Source of the DNA: Ferruginibacter sp.
GTDB taxonomy: Bacteria > Bacteroidota > Bacteroidia > Chitinophagales > Chitinophagaceae
Length of the DNA stretch: 17,326 nucleotides
Direction: 5' to 3'
Assembly: GCA_025352435.1 (NCBI GenBank)
Contig: JANXTN010000044.1
Span: 1 to 17,326, forward strand
Part shown: one piece after another, positions 15,180 to 17,326 of the stretch
How the letters are laid out: each line of letters starts with the position of its first letter
How positions within the stretch are numbered: the stretch's first letter is position 1
Position numbers and translations under genes: made by a program
Notes under the pieces: generated by a model
What the model was told of the DNA's origin: nothing
The model's database searches: none
Seen by the model: only the letters and a program-made list of their open reading frames with translations

Positions 15180-15890
15180 TTATTTTTCAAATAACATAGC
15201 GATTCCGAATGCCGCAGCAGCAGCAATTGCCCCAATCAGTGTGACCCTGATGGCGCCCCAAATTGGATGTATGCCTGTCATTTTGCTCTTAAAAAATCCA
15301 AATGTAAAAAGGCAAATAAGGGTAACAACTACTGAGTATTTTAGCGCCTCATGGGAATCGTGTAGAAAAAAGTATGGGCTTAGTGGAATGATACCACCAA
15401 TGATATAAGAAACACCGATATTTAAGGCAGATTTTGTTGCACGTTTAGGATCAGGTTTATCAAGCCCAAGTTCGTATTTCATCATAAATTCTACCCAACG
15501 GTCTTTATCTTTTGCAATTTCTTCCGTGGCTTGTTCTTGTATTTCTTTACTAAGACCAATGTTTGCAAAAAATTCTTTGGTTTCTTCAATTTCCACATGG
15601 CGCAAGGTTTCTACCTCATTGTGCTCCCTTTGCTCTTCATTTTTATAATGATCCTGTTCTGTTTTGCCTGATAAATAACCTCCTAAACCCATGGCTATGC
15701 TGCCTGCTGCAATCTCCGCAATTCCTGCAATTACAATAATGCTGCTGTTGTCTACAGCCCCACTTAAACCGGCAGCCAGTGCAAAAGGAACAGTTAGTCC
15801 ATCACTCATGCCTATTACAACATCCCGTAAAAACTCTGAACTCCGCATGTGGTTTTCTGTGTGACCACTATTGTTGACAGTTAAATCCAT
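15180..15890 (-). CDS. VIT1/CCC1-family iron/manganese transporter
   Basis: 236-aa membrane protein of the VIT/CCC1 family, which exports or sequesters Fe(II) and Mn(II), usually by proton antiport. The first helix carries the family motif VVIGMSDGLTVPFALAAGLSGA (described by position 24-45) with Asp30; the second contains Glu59 and Met67 (GIAEIAAGSIAMGLGGYLSGKTE). A long cytoplasmic acidic segment (residues about 77-138) is rich in Glu (85, 86, 89, 92, 94, 100, 102, 103) and has Met136-Met137, matching the metal-binding domain of plant VIT1. Three more hydrophobic segments follow (about 155-176, 183-200 and 211-233). In bacteria the role is probably export of excess iron or manganese from the cytoplasm. 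It starts 4 nt after the ornithine aminotransferase stop, so the two are probably co-transcribed, though no shared pathway is obvious. Confidence 0.93.
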   Translation of the reverse strand: MDLTVNNSGHTENHMRSSEFLRDVVIGMSDGLTVPFALAAGLSGAVDNSSIIVIAGIAEIAAGSIAMGLGGYLSGKTEQDHYKNEEQREHNEVETLRHVEIEETKEFFANIGLSKEIQEQATEEIAKDKDRWVEFMMKYELGLDKPDPKRATKSALNIGVSYIIGGIIPLSPYFFLHDSHEALKYSVVVTLICLFTFGFFKSKMTGIHPIWGAIRVTLIGAIAAAAAFGIAMLFEK

Positions 15891-15894
15891 TTTT

Positions 15895-17130
15895 TTATGC
15901 TAAGATATGAAGGCTTTGTTGAATGATAGTTACGGCATGTGCAACTTCTGTTTCCGTAATTAACAACGGTGGAGCAAACCTAATTTTGTCACCATGCGTA
16001 GGTTTTGCAAGCAGTCCGTTCCGTTTCATTTCCATGCAAAGATTCCAGGCTGCATCTTTGTTTTCGTGTTTTATTACAATGGCATTTAATAAACCCTTTC
16101 CTCTTATGGTTTTAATAAATGGCGAGTCAATTTTTTGCAAACCTTGTCTGAACAATTCGCCCATAACATTTGCATTTGCAGCCATGTTTTCATCTTTTAA
16201 AACACTTAAAGCGGCAACTGCCACTACGCATGCTAAAGGGTTTCCGCCATAAGTACTTCCGTGCTCACCAGTCTTTATAGTCATCATAATTTCGTTGTTG
16301 CAAAGTACAGCGCTTACCGGTAACACACCGCCACCTAAAGCTTTTCCTAAAATCAAAATATCTGCCTTTACACCTTCTGAACAAATAGCTAATAAATGCC
16401 CTGTTCTGCAAAGTCCGGTTTGTATTTCGTCTGCAATCATCAACACATTGTATTGAGTACATAATTTTCTTACTTTGCCATAATACCCATCATCAGGAAC
16501 TACAACACCTGCTTCTCCCTGAATGGGTTCAAACAAAAAGGCGGCTACATTTTTATCCTGAAAAGCTTTCTCCAAAGCTTCAACATCATTGAATGGAATA
16601 TTTTCAAAACCAGGTAAAAATGGTCCGAAGTTTTTTGTAGATGTTGGATCTGTACTATATGAAATAACACCTAATGTACGCCCATGAAAATTATTGTTAC
16701 AGACAATTATTTTTGCTTTGTTTTCCGGTATGCCTTTTACTTCGTAAGCCCATTTCCTGCTTAGTTTCATGGCTGTTTCTACAGCTTCTACACCCGTGTT
16801 CATGGGTAACACTTTATCATAGCCAAAATAAGCTGTAATAAACTTTTCATACTCACCTAGTTTGTCACTGTGAAATGCTCTTGAAGTAAGTGTAAGTTTC
16901 TGCGCCTGTTCAAGTAAGGCAGCTATTATTTTAGGATGGCAATGCCCTTGATTTATGGCAGAATAGCCGCTTAGAAAATCGTAATATTTTTTGCCTTCCA
17001 CATCCCAAACATTTACGCCCTTTCCTTTGTCTAAAACAACGGGTAACGGATGATAATTGTGGGCACCATATTCATTTTCTAAATTAATAAAATGATTGGT
17101 AGTTGTTGCTGCATGAACTGTCATATTCAT
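15895..17130 (-). CDS. rocD: Ornithine aminotransferase (ornithine--oxo-acid transaminase)
   Basis: 411-aa PLP-dependent class-III aminotransferase that converts ornithine and 2-oxoglutarate to glutamate-5-semialdehyde and glutamate in arginine/ornithine catabolism and proline synthesis. The family signature [13 protein letters not shown] (232-244) contains Asp234, which holds the pyridine nitrogen; the Schiff-base lysine is Lys263 in [34 protein letters not shown] (111-129) and [13 protein letters not shown] (288-300) are typical of RocD rather than acetylornithine or GABA aminotransferases. The early [13 protein letters not shown] (21-33) is likewise characteristic. Length fits the family. 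A second in-frame ATG two codons in (Met3) is an alternative start. A good promoter-like element lies about 150 nt upstream and the VIT-type gene follows after 4 nt. Confidence 0.96.
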   Translation of the reverse strand: MNMTVHAATTTNHFINLENEYGAHNYHPLPVVLDKGKGVNVWDVEGKKYYDFLSGYSAINQGHCHPKIIAALLEQAQKLTLTSRAFHSDKLGEYEKFITAYFGYDKVLPMNTGVEAVETAMKLSRKWAYEVKGIPENKAKIIVCNNNFHGRTLGVISYSTDPTSTKNFGPFLPGFENIPFNDVEALEKAFQDKNVAAFLFEPIQGEAGVVVPDDGYYGKVRKLCTQYNVLMIADEIQTGLCRTGHLLAICSEGVKADILILGKALGGGVLPVSAVLCNNEIMMTIKTGEHGSTYGGNPLACVVAVAALSVLKDENMAANANVMGELFRQGLQKIDSPFIKTIRGKGLLNAIVIKHENKDAAWNLCMEMKRNGLLAKPTHGDKIRFAPPLLITETEVAHAVTIIQQSLHILA

Positions 17131-17179
17131 GATGAGTTTTTTTGAAGAAGTAAATTATTTATTGGAATTGTTGGTGCTG

Positions 17180-17200
17180 CCTTCCTCAGAAAAAGGAAGG
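17180..17200 (-). other. Hairpin in the rocD leader
   Basis: Arms CCTTCCT (17180-17186) and AGGAAGG (17194-17200) form a 7-bp stem with a 7-nt loop, about 50 nt upstream of the rocD ATG and downstream of the putative promoter. It lies in the predicted 5' untranslated region. No run of T follows on the minus strand, so it is not a terminator. Its role is unknown and the rest of 17131-17282 showed no recognised riboswitch or tRNA. Confidence 0.45.
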
Positions 17201-17282
17201 TAATGGGAATTAACCTCGATGGTTAAGCAGATCTAAGTGATTGCTGAGAAAAAACGATATAATAATTGGTGTCTCGATACTT

Positions 17283-17312
17283 CAAAGATAGCCGTTTAAA
17301 CCAATTGGCAAA
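17283..17312 (-). promoter_or_regulatory. Bacteroidota-type promoter of rocD and the VIT-family gene
   Basis: On the minus strand a TTTG (17309-17312) is followed after 18 nt by TATCTTTG (17283-17290), an exact match to the Bacteroidota consensus TTTG-N17-23-TAnnTTTG. It would start transcription near 17277 and give a leader of about 145 nt before the rocD ATG. A second box, TACTTTTG at 17309-17316, overlaps the -33 element and may be an alternative. Confidence 0.6.
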
Positions 17313-17326
17313 AGTAATGAGTGGGA

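Noticed and set aside
17131..17282. Leader of rocD considered as a riboswitch or tRNA
   Set aside because: Only one short hairpin is visible; no cloverleaf, T-loop or known riboswitch core was recognised.

Overview
All recognisable genes in this 17.3 kb window lie on the minus strand, so transcription runs from high to low coordinates. The base composition is AT-rich. The genome looks like a member of Bacteroidota, probably Chitinophagales/Chitinophagaceae. The clues are an Oar-type TonB-dependent receptor with an N-terminal carboxypeptidase-regulatory-like domain, a DUF547 secreted protein, almost no Shine-Dalgarno sequences, and promoter-like boxes of the TTTG / TAnnTTTG type. The family placement is inference; no rRNA or other marker gene is present.

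Right end (about 17.3 to 15.1 kb): a putative Bacteroidota promoter and a leader hairpin precede an ornithine aminotransferase gene (rocD). A VIT1/CCC1-type Fe/Mn transporter gene starts 4 nt after rocD, and an AT-rich hairpin that may act as a terminator follows.

Middle right (14.9 to 11.15 kb): a 368-aa membrane histidine kinase is followed by the Lon protease gene and a strong intrinsic terminator. The N-terminus of the kinase is an ethylene-receptor-type transmembrane domain. All seven residues known to be needed for ethylene binding in plant ETR1 (Asp, Tyr, Ile, Pro, Ile, Cys, His) can be found at the matching spacing. This is the most striking single gene in the window.

Intergenic/repeat zone (11.15 to 10.0 kb): a small secreted protein of unknown function (142 aa) is flanked by two diverged copies, in opposite orientation, of a dispersed repeat of about 130 nt. 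The core of the repeat is a stem-loop that shows a compensatory base-pair change. The zone also holds a tandem 20-nt GC-rich repeat and a perfect 18-nt palindrome.

Left part (10.0 kb to the left edge): a probable long operon in the order DUF547 secreted protein, divergent DUF2064/TIGR04282-like protein, TonB-dependent receptor, then (after a hairpin that may act as a partial terminator) a lipoprotein solute-binding protein, two permeases, an ABC ATPase, a radical SAM enzyme with extra cysteines, and an APH-fold kinase resembling 5-methylthioribose kinase that runs off the window. The last six genes are overlapping or nearly so. Together they look like an outer-membrane and inner-membrane import route of the YnjBCD class coupled to two enzymes that could process the imported compound. 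The substrate cannot be read from the sequence, and the combination is the best candidate here for an undescribed pathway.
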